From Bradyrhizobium uaiense (GTDB taxonomy: Bacteria > Pseudomonadota > Alphaproteobacteria > Rhizobiales > Xanthobacteraceae), in assembly GCF_010811875.1 (NCBI RefSeq), contig NZ_VKHP01000001.1, forward strand, positions 1-64,000: 64,000 nucleotides of DNA, in the 5' to 3' direction. How positions within the stretch are numbered: position 1 is the first letter of the stretch; every line of letters starts with the position of its first letter. The notes beneath the pieces are model-generated. The model was not told the DNA's origin and did no database searches. It saw nothing but the letters and a program-made list of their open reading frames with translations. The translations under genes and the position numbers were made by a program. Of this stretch, positions 19,416 to 28,656 are shown one piece after another.

Positions 19416-19661
19416 CTACTGTTTGCTCGGCGACGCCAGCTCCGCTCGTAAATTGCGTATCGCTTCGTTTGCCAGATGCAGAGTATTCCGTTCGCCGGTC
19501 CTGATCGAGCACTCCAGTAATGCTCGCAAGCGGTGGTGAAGGAACGTCTTGAGATGATGCGCCAGAACTGGGTCCTTCTCGACAAAGCGCCACGCTTTTT
19601 CAAATGCGATGCTTACGATAGCCTCTGGCGTTTGTACCTGGCCGGATATGACCTGATCCAT
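19416..19661 (-). CDS. Small helical protein, unknown
   Basis: 81 residues from the ATG at 19661, chosen because GAGGAG lies 9 bases before it; the open frame upstream reads poorly. The product is mostly helical (TPEAIVSIAFEKAWRFVEKD, then LKTFLHHRLRALLECSIRTG and a final ERNTLHLANEAIRNLRAEL), with the composition of a real protein and no membrane segment. The pattern recalls short hypothetical proteins of rhizobia, but I cannot name a family. It has no close neighbours. Confidence 0.5.
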   Translation of the reverse strand: MDQVISGQVQTPEAIVSIAFEKAWRFVEKDPVLAHHLKTFLHHRLRALLECSIRTGERNTLHLANEAIRNLRAELASPSKQ

Positions 19662-20648
19662 CTCAAAACTCCTCGACTCTGGCACAAGGTAAAAGTTTCG
19701 TCCGAAGCGTGCCGACGAGCTGCGGCCTGTCTTGAGCGGCAAGAAGTCGGAGCCACAGCCAAAATGTGTGTCGATCCTACAGCGACCTTTATAGTGCCAT
19801 TTGTTGAAGTCCGGATGACCGAATGTCGAAGTACCAGCGCAAGTCGGACGATTCTGAATTGGCTAAAGAGACCCTGCGTTGACATTTGCCTCTTTGCGCC
19901 GCGCATCCTGTTGCCCGCCGTTCGCCCTTCGCCGTTCGCCGGGCCCACACTCCCAAGAGTCAGTCGAACTACAGCCGCCTTACGGTGCAGGCCATTCGCT
20001 AGCTTCCAAACTGTCAAGGCTAAGAAGTGTTCTGGGTGATGTCGTATGCGCTCTTTAGGTCGCGTCCAGCTGTGTGGCTCGTTCTCGACAATCCGTTCGC
20101 GTGCTTCCCGACATGCGTCAACAGCCTGGCCGCATCCGCGGGTTCCTGCGCACGCTACCTCGTTTGCGATACGATTCTACTCCGGATGGGGCGCACCAAA
20201 GAAACAAGACAAGCTATCGCGACAATTGCGTTGATCTACCAGGAGCTCGTTCTGGCGACGAAATATCAGGTGGCCCGCAACTTTAGAACAATGCGGCCGC
20301 GATCAGGGAGCTAGCTTATGCTGCCAAGATCCGAATATCGGAAGGCGCGCTCAACCGTGCGGTGCCTCGCACAAATATCTCGGATCGTGCGTCCCCTATC
20401 TGCCCTGGAGTAAACTGCGAACGTGTAACATGCCATGATCAAACGTTTGAGGTGCAGTCCAGCGGAAATGGGATGAATGTCTCGCTCCTCGAAGCGAAAT
20501 GATCAGCACGTGGAAGCGGCTCACTCACCTAGCGGTGAGCCGCGGTCTCGAAGCGGCCTTATCCGTGGACAGGAGAGCACAGCCACGGTCAGCCCAGCGA
20601 TGAAGCTTTCACTGAGCGGCCGTCAATCGCAGAGGAGAAAAGCGGCCC
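19662..20648. other. Intergenic, no gene recognised
   Basis: About 1 kb of accessory DNA without a supported gene on either strand. Confidence 0.3.
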
Positions 20649-21023
20649 TCAGCCCGCCGCACGTGCCAGAATCAATCTGGCAATCCGCATCTGGTTGGCC
20701 GGAGTGCGCAGTGCAGGCGGTAAGGCGGTCACTGCCTGATCGAGAAGGCGCCCCAAGATTTGAAGCTCTTCTGGATTGTAAACGCCATGGTCCCGTCTCA
20801 TTCGCGCTGCTCGGCCGCCGCCAGGATGGCCACCGGGGCTCGTATCGCCGAGCTGGCCGAGCTCCAGTTCCGCTGATATCATTTCGTTCGTGAGTGCGTT
20901 GAGCAGCTGGATTGCCTCGAGCTCGTTGCTTCCTTCGCGTACCAGAGTTGCCACGATATCGAGTTGTAGGTCGATGCGATCCTCAAGGTCCTGCATGCGT
21001 GAATTCGAAGGGTCAAGTTCCAC
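20649..21023 (-). CDS. Small helical protein, paralogue of the ORF next to nolA
   Basis: 124 residues from a GTG at 21023 with CTGGAG about 8 bases upstream. The N-terminal 60 residues are helical and acidic (LEDRIDLQLDIVATLVREGS). A Gly/Arg linker follows. The C-terminal 45 residues contain YNPEELQILGRLLDQAVTAL, then PPALRT and IARLILARAAG. That last module is shared almost position by position with the 69-residue protein at 26855-27064, so the two define a small family. No known domain is recognised; there is no signal peptide or membrane segment. Function unknown. Confidence 0.6.
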   Translation of the reverse strand: MELDPSNSRMQDLEDRIDLQLDIVATLVREGSNELEAIQLLNALTNEMISAELELGQLGDTSPGGHPGGGRAARMRRDHGVYNPEELQILGRLLDQAVTALPPALRTPANQMRIARLILARAAG

Positions 21024-21470
21024 AGTGTTGCTCCAGATTAATTAGACGAGATTGGCATGTAGTTTTTGTGTGCGTTTCGGTTTGCGAGGCAGCCGATGCG
21101 GTGCGTGACGGAATTTCCGCTGCACAAGACAGCTCGCGCATGTGCAACCAAAGAAAGGGACAGGCTGGTCTCGCAGAAAGACCTGAAGGAGGTATGGTCG
21201 CTATAGAGCGCTGTGCGCTGCGTGGTAGAACGCCCGTCTTTGATTGAGCTATTGAGCCGGCGTACTCCAAGCTAGCGGACCTCGCACGAAGGCCGTTGGC
21301 ATAGGCGGAACCCACCCAACAGCGTGGAGCGGATGGGCGGCATGAGAACCCCGCGATCAAAGGGCGTAAGTGGGCGGTTAGTGTTGTCGCATGGCCTTTC
21401 GCGTCGCCGAAATCGACGTCAGTACGCGCCGCTGATACCAGCGCCTCCTTTTTGTGTTTAAGGAGGTCAG
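21024..21470. other. Intergenic, no gene recognised
   Basis: No supported coding sequence on either strand. Confidence 0.3.
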
Positions 21471-21710
21471 ATGGCAGACGTCGCATTGCTTGAGAATCGC
21501 AACATCGCGAAAGTAACGGGGCTGTCCACCTGGTCAGGCCGACAAGCCTTGCCGAGGCTGGCGCAAGAGCCAGTGCGGCTACCTGGCTTCTATGCGACGC
21601 ACGCATGCAACCCGGCCAATGCGCGTGAGAAGCACCTAATCTTCGGGGACGCCTTCAGGATGACGAAATTGCTGTCGGCTACTTCGAATGAGGGCCATAC
21701 GGTTCGGTGA
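21471..21710 (+). CDS. Possible small protein, unknown
   Basis: 79 residues. The main support is an excellent ribosome binding site, AAGGAGG, 5 bases before the ATG. The first 25 residues (MADVALLENRNIAKVTGLST) look like real protein; the rest is less convincing and may be a truncated or frameshifted tail. No family is recognised. Confidence 0.35.
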   Translation: MADVALLENRNIAKVTGLSTWSGRQALPRLAQEPVRLPGFYATHACNPANAREKHLIFGDAFRMTKLLSATSNEGHTVR

Positions 21711-22228
21711 GCCATCCGGCTGAAGCTGGACCGCTGGTGGCGCGGTTTCAAAAGTCGAGGGATATCGTTGGTGATGTTGGCGCGAAAGGCTTGAGCCGGC
21801 CTGCGACTTGGCAGAAAGCAAAGGGGGTCCATGGTCACACGAGCTTCGTCAAAGGTGCTTTCCGGAAATCGGTGAGCGACTATGGTGCATTTGGCTGAAA
21901 TCCGTAAAATCGAAAGTTTTGATGGGATGCATCCAGTCCGCGGATAGCGCGCGCGACTATCCTTGACCTGCTCTGGACGACGCATAAGACAAGCCCGCAT
22001 ACGGGTTGAGCCACCTTGTCATGCCAACGCTATTCAACATGTCATGTCGCTGCCGACGACATCGGCTGCGCGGCCGGCAAAGTGATGCTTGAGGTCGCGC
22101 CTATATCCTTATGAGTTTGGGATCTCCCGTCGAGCAAGAAAGAACGCCTTGATCGTACGTCAATGGGCACGTACGGCATGCCAAGAAGGGGCCGGGTATC
22201 CCGCAGTAGCGAAGTTGAATAGACATGG
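21711..22228. other. Intergenic, no gene recognised
   Basis: No supported coding sequence on either strand. Confidence 0.3.
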
Positions 22229-23257
22229 TCAGCCAAAGCTATCGATGACTTCGGCTCTGATCGCGCTCGCGGTGTATAGTGAAATGTCGAGCGGAAGGCT
22301 CCCGAATGCAAGCTGGCAGAGTAGGTAGTTGGTACCTGCCTCTTCCATCTGGTTAAGAAGCTGCTGTCGGGCGGAAGCTGGCGTTCCGACGACGCACAAT
22401 TGGCTCTCCAGCGCTGCATCGAACGACAGCGGCAGGGTCGGCGGTGTCGGAGTGGCGTTTAGCTCGTAAAGGAACTTAAAGTTATCCAGCCATTGTCCAT
22501 AAGCGGTTTCGGCAGCCGCATGAGCGTCTCCGTCAGATCTCGCAATCACGATCATACGAGCCAACCCCAGGAATGGCTCTCGATCGTCCGCGGCTGTGCA
22601 GCGCGCTCGACGGCAACGAAAAGCATCCGTAATGCTTCGGACAGCAGAGGCGGGGCCGACACACGCCAGATTTGCACCATTTGCCGCGGCCCATTCCGCT
22701 GATTCGGTCCGATTGCTGGCGATCCAGGTCGGTGGATAAGGTCGCTGATGAGGCCTCAAAGTTAAGGGTACACTGTTCAGCTCAAAATGGCGTCCTTGGT
22801 AGGATAACGTATCGCCCTTCAGCGCAACATTTAGGATTTCGCTGGCTTCCATATAGCGGCTTGGCGCCGCGCCTGCGCTGATGCCGAAATAGCCCCATTC
22901 GATCGGCTGGGACCCGCGACCGATACCGAGTTCGAGCCTGCCGCCGCTCAATTGATCAAGCATGCAGATCTCTTCGAATACGCGCAATGGATGATAGAGG
23001 TTGAGCAACAGAACAAGCGGACCAAAGCGAAGCCTGCGGGTGCGCTGCGCAAGACTTGCTAGAAACAGGTTCGGCGAGGGCCCTCTGCCATGAGGGGTGC
23101 AGTGGTGCTCCGCCAGGTGATAAGCGTAAAAGCCCAGAGAATCACACGCCTCCGCCAGCTTGAGACGATCTTCATACTGTCGCGCAATATCGCGGCCGTC
23201 GTCGTCCAAGTGGTCAAAGATTGCGCATGTCAGTCTTGAGGGAAGGCCGCTTTTCAC
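22229..23257 (-). CDS. LLM-class (luciferase-like) flavin-dependent oxidoreductase
   Basis: 342 residues from a GTG at 23257 with GGAGATG upstream. It has the bacterial luciferase-like TIM barrel: DRLKLAEACDSLGFYAYHLAEHHCTPHG near the start (the EHH motif), LRFGPLVLLLNLYHPLRVFEEICMLDQLSGGRLELGIGRGSQPIEW, and a C-terminal CVVGTPASARQQLLNQMEEAGTNYLLCQ. Relatives are monooxygenases that use reduced FMN supplied by a separate flavin reductase to oxidise organic substrates. A flavin reductase gene lies 39 kb away in this window (61777-62322). No neighbouring pathway gene indicates the substrate. Confidence 0.87.
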   Translation of the reverse strand: MKSGLPSRLTCAIFDHLDDDGRDIARQYEDRLKLAEACDSLGFYAYHLAEHHCTPHGRGPSPNLFLASLAQRTRRLRFGPLVLLLNLYHPLRVFEEICMLDQLSGGRLELGIGRGSQPIEWGYFGISAGAAPSRYMEASEILNVALKGDTLSYQGRHFELNSVPLTLRPHQRPYPPTWIASNRTESAEWAAANGANLACVGPASAVRSITDAFRCRRARCTAADDREPFLGLARMIVIARSDGDAHAAAETAYGQWLDNFKFLYELNATPTPPTLPLSFDAALESQLCVVGTPASARQQLLNQMEEAGTNYLLCQLAFGSLPLDISLYTASAIRAEVIDSFG

Positions 23258-23417
23258 TCGATCATCTCCGATTCTGGAATGGGAGTCCTGGTTGCTTTGT
23301 GCCTTCGGCCTAAAGACGTGGCGTGCATCACTTGGTCGATCTGGCTATTCTGCGGGAGCTAATGCTCTGGGCTTGCGCCATGCAGCGTGGGCGTGAGAAC
23401 CTGCATATTGGTTGCGA

Positions 23418-23678
23418 CTACTTTGATAGGAGTTCGCGAAGTGCATCCACGCCAAGCATGTGCTCGACCAGAAGCTTCTTTAGCTTCGCGTTTTCCTCTT
23501 CCAGCGCCTTCAACCGCTTGGCGGCCGAAACGTCCATGCCGCCGAACTTGGCCTTCCAGTCGTGGATCGTCGCTTCAGAGAGCTTGTGTCTGTGAGCTAG
23601 ATCAGCCGGTTTCGCACCAGCCCCATGCTCGTTCAGTATCGCGATAATTTGCTCTTCTGTGAATCGCGGTCGTTTCAT
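23418..23678 (-). mobile_element. IS3-family OrfA, orphan
   Basis: 86 residues: MKRPRFTEEQIIAILNEHGA, a helix-turn-helix (ADLAHRHKLSEATIHDWKAKFGG) and a leucine-zipper tail (LKALEEENAKLKKLLVEHML). This is the OrfA of IS3/IS407-group transposases. Residues after the zipper end early (RELLSK and a stop) where OrfA usually runs on towards a frameshift into OrfB. No OrfB catalytic domain (DDE) is present downstream and no terminal repeats were identified, so this is a remnant and probably immobile. Confidence 0.85.
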
Positions 23679-24369
23679 CTGTCCGTTCCGTTTTGCACAG
23701 CACTTGCACTCGAAGTGCAGACAATATGCAATGTGACATCATCTGGCGCCCTTACGAAGCTTGGCTCAAAACACGCAGTAAATATTCCGAGTATCCGCGA
23801 TGTCAGACGGCGCGTTCCATCCTTCATGCCAAATGGATCGGCGGCTGTGCCCGAAAGTAGAACAACGTCCAGGGATGCGCAGTCCGATGGGAGAGCTGAT
23901 CGAAGTCATGTCGATAATATTCTCAATGTTGTAACTCTGCCCGATTGTCGTGGCGCCATGCCTGAATTGCCGGCTGCCGGAATCAATGTGAGGTTGTTAT
24001 CGACAATTCGCTTCACAACGAGCGGTGTTGCATCAGACTGGCCGGTGGTGGGATCGCGTTCGCACAGACCTTAAGTCTGACGTAAGTCGCTTGGGAGCGG
24101 TCGAGGCGCTGGCAGAATTGACGAGGAACGCGCCGGCGAAACAGCGATTGGATAGCAATCGCGTTTCGCGCAATGTGAGGTGGCCGGAAGTTGCGAAGTA
24201 CAGTTGCATTTGTCAGCATGCGCGGTCGACGGAGAGATTGCCGTGGGGGGGGTGGTTGTGATGGCTGTTGTCGCACGAGCGGAACGGCCGGAACTGCGCA
24301 GCATTCCCGATCAGACTGTTGCGGATGTCTGACAGTGAAGCGTCGCAAGAACTGGCCTTAATCGGAATG
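23679..24369. other. Intergenic, no gene recognised
   Basis: No supported gene. Part of it may be the far end of the IS3 remnant. Confidence 0.3.
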
Positions 24370-24522
24370 CTATTTGTCTACCATCGGACGTAGCTCCTCC
24401 TCTACGTTGACGTCTGGCAATTCTGCGAGCGCTGCAGCGAGGGCGATAAGCGTTCCGAAAGCCGCGAGCACAAGAGAGCTCGCGAGTATAACGGCAGCAA
24501 GGTCCTGATGTCGTTTCATCAT
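24370..24522 (-). CDS. Small single-helix membrane protein
   Basis: About 50 residues from an ATG pair at 24519/24522: MKRHQDLAAVILASSLVLAA continues into FGTLIALAAALAEL, one clear membrane helix, followed by an acidic tail (PDVNVEEELRPMVDK). The stop codon of the amino-acid binding protein gene lies 46 bases upstream on the same strand, so the two may be cotranscribed. I recognise no family; the size resembles small membrane subunits or regulators. Confidence 0.4.
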   Translation of the reverse strand: MMKRHQDLAAVILASSLVLAAFGTLIALAAALAELPDVNVEEELRPMVDK

Positions 24523-24568
24523 CTGTGTCGTGGCTGGGTTGGCGGAGAACGGCTGTGGATCGCGTCGA

Positions 24569-25681
24569 TCAGTTTTGGTCGAGCACTTCAACACGCCCGT
24601 TGAGCCAGCGGTAAACCACAAAGCCTGGGCCTGCATTGTCTCCCTTGGTATTGAACCTGACCGGACCAACGGCTGTTTCGATCGGTCGTGAACGGAGTTC
24701 GGTTGCGACCCGCGCAGCATTGAGGGAACCGGCCCGCTTCACCGCCTCTGCCCACGCCTGAACCGCGGCATAGGCGTAAAGTGTGTAGCCTTCGGACGAC
24801 AGCTCGGAAGCCTTGAGTTTGGCCACGGCGTTGGCCGCATTGGCACTCGTTGCTATGTCGGGCATGAAGGTAAATAGCGTGCCGTTTCCCGCGCTGCTGG
24901 TGATGCCCCAGAATTCGGAGGTCATCAACGGGTCGTTTGCCATGACGGTAAAGCCGGCCTCTGCTTCTGATGCCTGACGGATGATCAGCCCAATCTCGGT
25001 GTGATAACCGCCGATATAGGCGAGGCGTACCCTGTCCTTCTTCAATCTAGAGATCAGCGCCGTATAATCCTTTTCACCGGCTATATAGCTCTGCCGAATG
25101 ACGTGTTCGCCGAATCCCTGAAGCTGTGCCTCAACCGCGTCGGCGATACCTTTGCCGGCGGTGCTCTTGTCGTCGAGCACTGCGATCTTGTCGCTATGAT
25201 AATGTCGGTGAATGTATTCAGCCGCAACGGTGCCCTTCTGGTCGTCGCGGCCGCAGATCCGAAACACGGTCTGGATGTTGCGTTCCGTTAGCTGAGGATT
25301 TGTCGAACCAGGTGACAATTGGATGATACCTGCTTCGGCATAGACGTCGGAGGCTGGGATGGACGAAGACGAGCAAAAATGGCCGACGACCAGACGCACC
25401 TGAGCCATTGCGAGCTTATTTGCAACGGCGACCGCTTGCTTCGGGTCGCAGGCGTCATCAGCGATACTCAGTATCACCTTGGTGTCGGGAAGCAGGCCCG
25501 AAGCGTTCAACGCCTCGACAGCCGTGGCGGCGCCGTTGCGCATCTGCGCGCCGAACGCCGCGCTGTTTCCGCTCATTGGGCCGGCCACGGCAATATGAAC
25601 GTCCGAAGCCCGCGCAGTCGAGGCGAGGGCACAGAAAAGGAAGGCTGCACCTGCAGCTGGAGTGTAAAACCTATTCAACAC
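24569..25681 (-). CDS. Branched-chain amino-acid ABC transporter, periplasmic binding protein
   Basis: 370 residues from a GTG at 25681, chosen because AGGAG lies 7 bases before it; a GTG seven codons upstream is also open. A Sec signal peptide ends near ALASTARA. The mature protein is a type 1 periplasmic binding protein of the LivK/LIV-BP family: DVHIAVAGPMSGNSAAFGAQM, VILSIADDACDPKQAVAVANKL, VVGHFCSSSSIPASDVYAEAGI, FRICGRDDQKGTVAAEYI and YTLYAYAAVQAWAEAV. It binds Leu/Ile/Val or related compounds for an ABC importer, but no permease or ATPase genes are nearby. A MerR/NolA-type promoter lies about 120 bases upstream of this start. Confidence 0.88.
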   Translation of the reverse strand: MLNRFYTPAAGAAFLFCALASTARASDVHIAVAGPMSGNSAAFGAQMRNGAATAVEALNASGLLPDTKVILSIADDACDPKQAVAVANKLAMAQVRLVVGHFCSSSSIPASDVYAEAGIIQLSPGSTNPQLTERNIQTVFRICGRDDQKGTVAAEYIHRHYHSDKIAVLDDKSTAGKGIADAVEAQLQGFGEHVIRQSYIAGEKDYTALISRLKKDRVRLAYIGGYHTEIGLIIRQASEAEAGFTVMANDPLMTSEFWGITSSAGNGTLFTFMPDIATSANAANAVAKLKASELSSEGYTLYAYAAVQAWAEAVKRAGSLNAARVATELRSRPIETAVGPVRFNTKGDNAGPGFVVYRWLNGRVEVLDQN

Positions 25682-25796
25682 TGCAGAACTCCTAGTGCGC
25701 ACCTCGATCTAAACCCAACTGTCTGCGGCCAGCACGGGCCCGCAGGTAAGGATCGCCAAGCGAAGCATGTGTCAGCTCGGGCAACGACCATGGCGG

Positions 25797-25827
25797 AGCC
25801 TACAATTTGACGTTACGTGCGATTCAA
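25797..25827 (-). promoter_or_regulatory. MerR/NolA-type promoter upstream of the binding protein gene
   Basis: Minus strand: -35 TTGAAT (25822-25827), 19-bp spacer with ACGT-A-ACGT dyad and ending TTG, -10 TAGGCT (25797-25802). The hexamers are identical to those upstream of nolA. The predicted transcription start near 25790 leaves a leader of about 100 bases. Confidence 0.65.
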
Positions 25828-26019
25828 GTCTTCCTTGAACGGGAGCTTCGCTCAATGCATCAGAGAAAGCGGCGGATCGCCGAGACCCTCGCAGAAAATC
25901 TGACCGGTGATTGGTAAAGCTGCCGCCGGGCATCAAAGCCGGCGGATCACGCCGAACCGCCATGACGATCGAGCCGGCCAAGCGGACTGGTCAAGCCGTC
26001 CGAAGCCGCCTCGGTGATC

Positions 26020-26733
26020 TCAGTATGGCTGATCCTCCAGGCCGGAGAGGGCAAGATCGAGATACTGCATGAGGCAGGGATCCCAACCAGCCAAACTGCG
26101 TGGGGCGCTTAGGCGTGCGAGGACCTTCAGGATCGTCGAAACCCGGGAATCCGCTCCAGCGATTTCGCCGATCAGCAGGCGCGCGGCAATCGCGACGGCT
26201 TTCGCGCGCTCGCCGCAAGGGTGTTCGCCTCGATCCATACAATCGCGGAGGTCGTCCCGGATGCGTCGCCATCGCTCCTCGCGTTCTGCGGCCAACTTGC
26301 ATGTGCATCGGGATGTTTGACTACGCGTCTCAATCCGCGACATGGCGTCCAAGGCGGCAGGCAGCTCATCTACGCTGACCTGAACGTCACTGTCGGTCGT
26401 CATGTTGCGCAATCGATCTCGCAACAGCGTTGCTCGAGCAACTTGAAGCTCAATTCGCTCCAAATGCTTGCGCAATAGGTCGGTCAGCGAAGTCGTGCCC
26501 TCCATAGCTTTACGGATCTCGTAAAGGGAGAAGCCAAGCTCACGTAGCGCCCGGATCTGATGAACCCGCTGGATGCTTTCGCGGTCGTACATCCGATGGC
26601 CGCCGTCCGTGCGCTCTGAAGCGGCTAACAGGCCGGTGTGTTCATAATGATGCAGCGTGCGTACCGTCACTCCGGTCGCTTCCGCAAGTTCGCCAATGCG
26701 CCATCGACGCCGTCTTGGTGTAGCTTTGCTCAT
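26020..26733 (-). CDS. nolA: NolA, MerR-family nodulation regulator
   Basis: 237 residues from the ATG at 26733; an ATG at 26748 is upstream of the predicted transcription start and therefore unlikely. Residues about 8-75 are a MerR winged helix (WRIGELAEATGVTVRTLHHYEHTGLL, then DGGHRMYDRESIQRVHQI). A helical linker follows, and the C-terminal domain matches NolA in its RCTCKLAAEREERWRRIRDD and SAPRSLAGWDPCLMQYLDLAL segments. NolA is known in Bradyrhizobium as a host-genotype-specific regulator that acts through nodD2, and it is made in three forms from internal starts; internal Met codons (at MYDRES and MTTDSD) would allow that here. Its own promoter has the MerR-type 19-bp spacer, pointing to autoregulation. 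Confidence 0.95.
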   Translation of the reverse strand: MSKATPRRRRWRIGELAEATGVTVRTLHHYEHTGLLAASERTDGGHRMYDRESIQRVHQIRALRELGFSLYEIRKAMEGTTSLTDLLRKHLERIELQVARATLLRDRLRNMTTDSDVQVSVDELPAALDAMSRIETRSQTSRCTCKLAAEREERWRRIRDDLRDCMDRGEHPCGERAKAVAIAARLLIGEIAGADSRVSTILKVLARLSAPRSLAGWDPCLMQYLDLALSGLEDQPY

Positions 26734-26748
26734 GTTGTTCAATTTCAA

Positions 26749-26779
26749 AGCCTACAACCTGACGTCACGTTGGATTCAA
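26749..26779 (-). promoter_or_regulatory. MerR-type nolA promoter with operator dyad
   Basis: Minus strand: -35 TTGAAT (26774-26779), 19-bp spacer containing CC-N-ACGT-G-ACGT-N-GG, -10 TAGGCT (26749-26754). A 19-bp spacer with a central dyad is the hallmark of promoters activated by MerR proteins through DNA untwisting. The predicted transcript starts near 26742, about 9 bases before the ATG. Confidence 0.75.
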
Positions 26780-26854
26780 GCCATTTCAAAGCTCTAGCTG
26801 GATCGTCTTCCATTCCAGCGCAGGAGTGGTGACTATCCTTAGAACGGCGCGCGA

Positions 26855-27064
26855 TCAACCCTGAGGGGAAATGGTGATCAACAGGTTCGTTAAGCATGCC
26901 AGCTGAGTGTCGCCGGCCGCTGTGCGCTCCAGGATGAGTTTGGCGATCGCCGTCCGATTTTCCGAAGTTCGCATTGATGGCGGCAGCGCGGAGACTGCCC
27001 TGTCAAAAAGACTTCCTAAGACAGAAAGCTCTTCGGGATCGAATACTCCACTGTATTGCTCCAA
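26855..27064 (-). CDS. Small helical protein next to nolA, paralogue of the 20.6-kb ORF
   Basis: 69 residues from a TTG at 27064 with a perfect AAGGAGG 8 bases upstream. The core FDPEELSVLGSLFDRAVSAL, PPSMRTSENRT and IAKLILERTAAG aligns nearly position by position with the C-terminal half of the protein at 20649-21023. It is all helical, with no membrane segment and no known domain. It ends about 75 bases before the nolA promoter on the same strand. Whether it works with NolA or NodD2 is not shown. Confidence 0.6.
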   Translation of the reverse strand: MEQYSGVFDPEELSVLGSLFDRAVSALPPSMRTSENRTAIAKLILERTAAGDTQLACLTNLLITISPQG

Positions 27065-27660
27065 CGTACGGCCTCCTTGTTCGTCATTGCGTCGGCATAG
27101 CGCACCTCGTCAAGACGTTTGGCCGAGGTGCGGCCAAAAGAAGTCAGACCGGCGGCGCAGAGAGACGAAGATGCGATGCGCTCTCGGGTGATGCGACAGA
27201 GCAACACGCGCGTGCGATGCCTTGCTTGGACGGAGCGAGTCCAACATTCATATGCACAATCAATCGGCACTGCGTTCGCTGTGGTGCTGGGTCTCCGACG
27301 AGGCCGGATCGTCCGCTCATTGCGAGCGCCACGACCGATTCGCCGCGTTGATGTGATTAGCCGCCGAGCCGATCCTGCCGTCTCGAGAGCGGCGCGGCCG
27401 CAAGCCGGGCTTGCAATGCGCCAGCGTAGCTTTGGCGCGAGCACGTAGCGACCTCTCTGTCTCTCAAAGCCGGGCTCATGCTCGAGCGACCGCTTTACGT
27501 CGAGCCCGCCGCCGGTGCGAGAAGGACGGCCTCGGGCTTGTGACGGTCGCCAACTATGAGGGGCTTTGACGAGAGACAATGAGTTCGAGCGAGATGATCC
27601 GAAATTGCACGCGTTGGGACACGGTCCGGGGGCCGGGTTCGCTCACCTTTGCTAACGTCC
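27065..27660. other. Intergenic between nodD2 and the small helical ORF
   Basis: Open frames on both strands but no domain, RNA or ribosome binding site that I trust. Confidence 0.3.
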
Positions 27661-28656
27661 TTACGCTAACGGCGAGACCGATCGTGCGAAGGGGCCGGCA
27701 TCATCCGCTTGTCCCGAAGCGCTAATGCTGAATGCCTCTTCACGCGTAGTTGCTATGCGAGCTGCCTCCTGCAGCAATATCTCTCTCAGCCAGATGCTTT
27801 CTGGATTGCTGTTATTAAGGGCTGGCCATTGGACTGCCTCGGTGAAGGTGGGGAATGGCTGGGGAAGCGTGGCAATCCGAAGCGGCGCGGTTCTTTGAAA
27901 ATGCTTTGCGAGCCTTAAGGGTATGGTCCCTATGCGGCCTGTGCCCACTAGCAGGGGTGGGATCATGCTGAAGCTCTGCACAAGAATATCGATGCGCCGA
28001 TTGAGGCCGAGATCGAGTAACAAGGAATCCTCGACGAAGGTCTTGCGTGCGCCTCCGAGCTTGACCGCAACGTGGCCCATCGACATATACCGATCAAATG
28101 TCAACCGCCTCAGTAGGTGACTATTCGTGTGGCAGCCCACGCAAACGAAACTCTCCTCGAACAAGGCCGCTCTGGGGTGTGTACCGGACATGAATAGTTC
28201 CGGCAGGATGACAAAATCGACCTCGCCGCGCCGAAGTAGCTCATCGTGTTCATCGGTGAGCGTCACCAGCTCGAACCCGACATTGGGTGCTTCTCGCGCG
28301 ACGCGCTCCACGACGTGGCGGAAGAATACGACGGTTATGAAATCTGACAGGCAGATCCTGAACCGCCGGTTCGATCGGGCAGGGTCGAAGGCCTCCCGCG
28401 CGATAATCGAGTGCTGAATGTGCATCAGCGCCTCACGAACCGGAGCGGCGAGTCCCTCCGCGCGTGCGGTCAGGACAAGTTCTCGTCCTCTCATTACAAA
28501 CAACTCGTCACCAAAATAGGAGCGCAGTCGGGCGACAGCTGCACTCATAGCGGGCTGGCTAAGGCTGATCTTACGTGCCGCTGCAGTCAGGCTGCGCTCA
28601 GTCATTAGAGCATCGAGCGCGACGAGAAGATTAAGATCCAGTCCTTTGAAACGCAT
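27661..28656 (-). CDS. nodD2: NodD2, LysR-family nodulation regulator
   Basis: 331 residues. The N-terminal 60 residues are a LysR winged helix typical of NodD ([20 protein letters not shown], then [23 protein letters not shown]), followed by the inducer-binding domain with [32 protein letters not shown] and HPRAALFEE. It is the copy distal to the nod box and next to nolA, which is the position of nodD2 in Bradyrhizobium, where it is known to repress nod genes. The tail is about 17 residues longer than that of the neighbouring NodD. A MerR/NolA-type promoter about 340 bases upstream fits the known NolA-to-NodD2 link. Confidence 0.93.
   Translation of the reverse strand: MRFKGLDLNLLVALDALMTERSLTAAARKISLSQPAMSAAVARLRSYFGDELFVMRGRELVLTARAEGLAAPVREALMHIQHSIIAREAFDPARSNRRFRICLSDFITVVFFRHVVERVAREAPNVGFELVTLTDEHDELLRRGEVDFVILPELFMSGTHPRAALFEESFVCVGCHTNSHLLRRLTFDRYMSMGHVAVKLGGARKTFVEDSLLLDLGLNRRIDILVQSFSMIPPLLVGTGRIGTIPLRLAKHFQRTAPLRIATLPQPFPTFTEAVQWPALNNSNPESIWLREILLQEAARIATTREEAFSISASGQADDAGPFARSVSPLA

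Noticed and set aside
22145-22165. FixK2-like box TTGATCGTACGTCAA
   Set aside because: The half-sites are separated by five bases instead of four, giving 15 bp overall.
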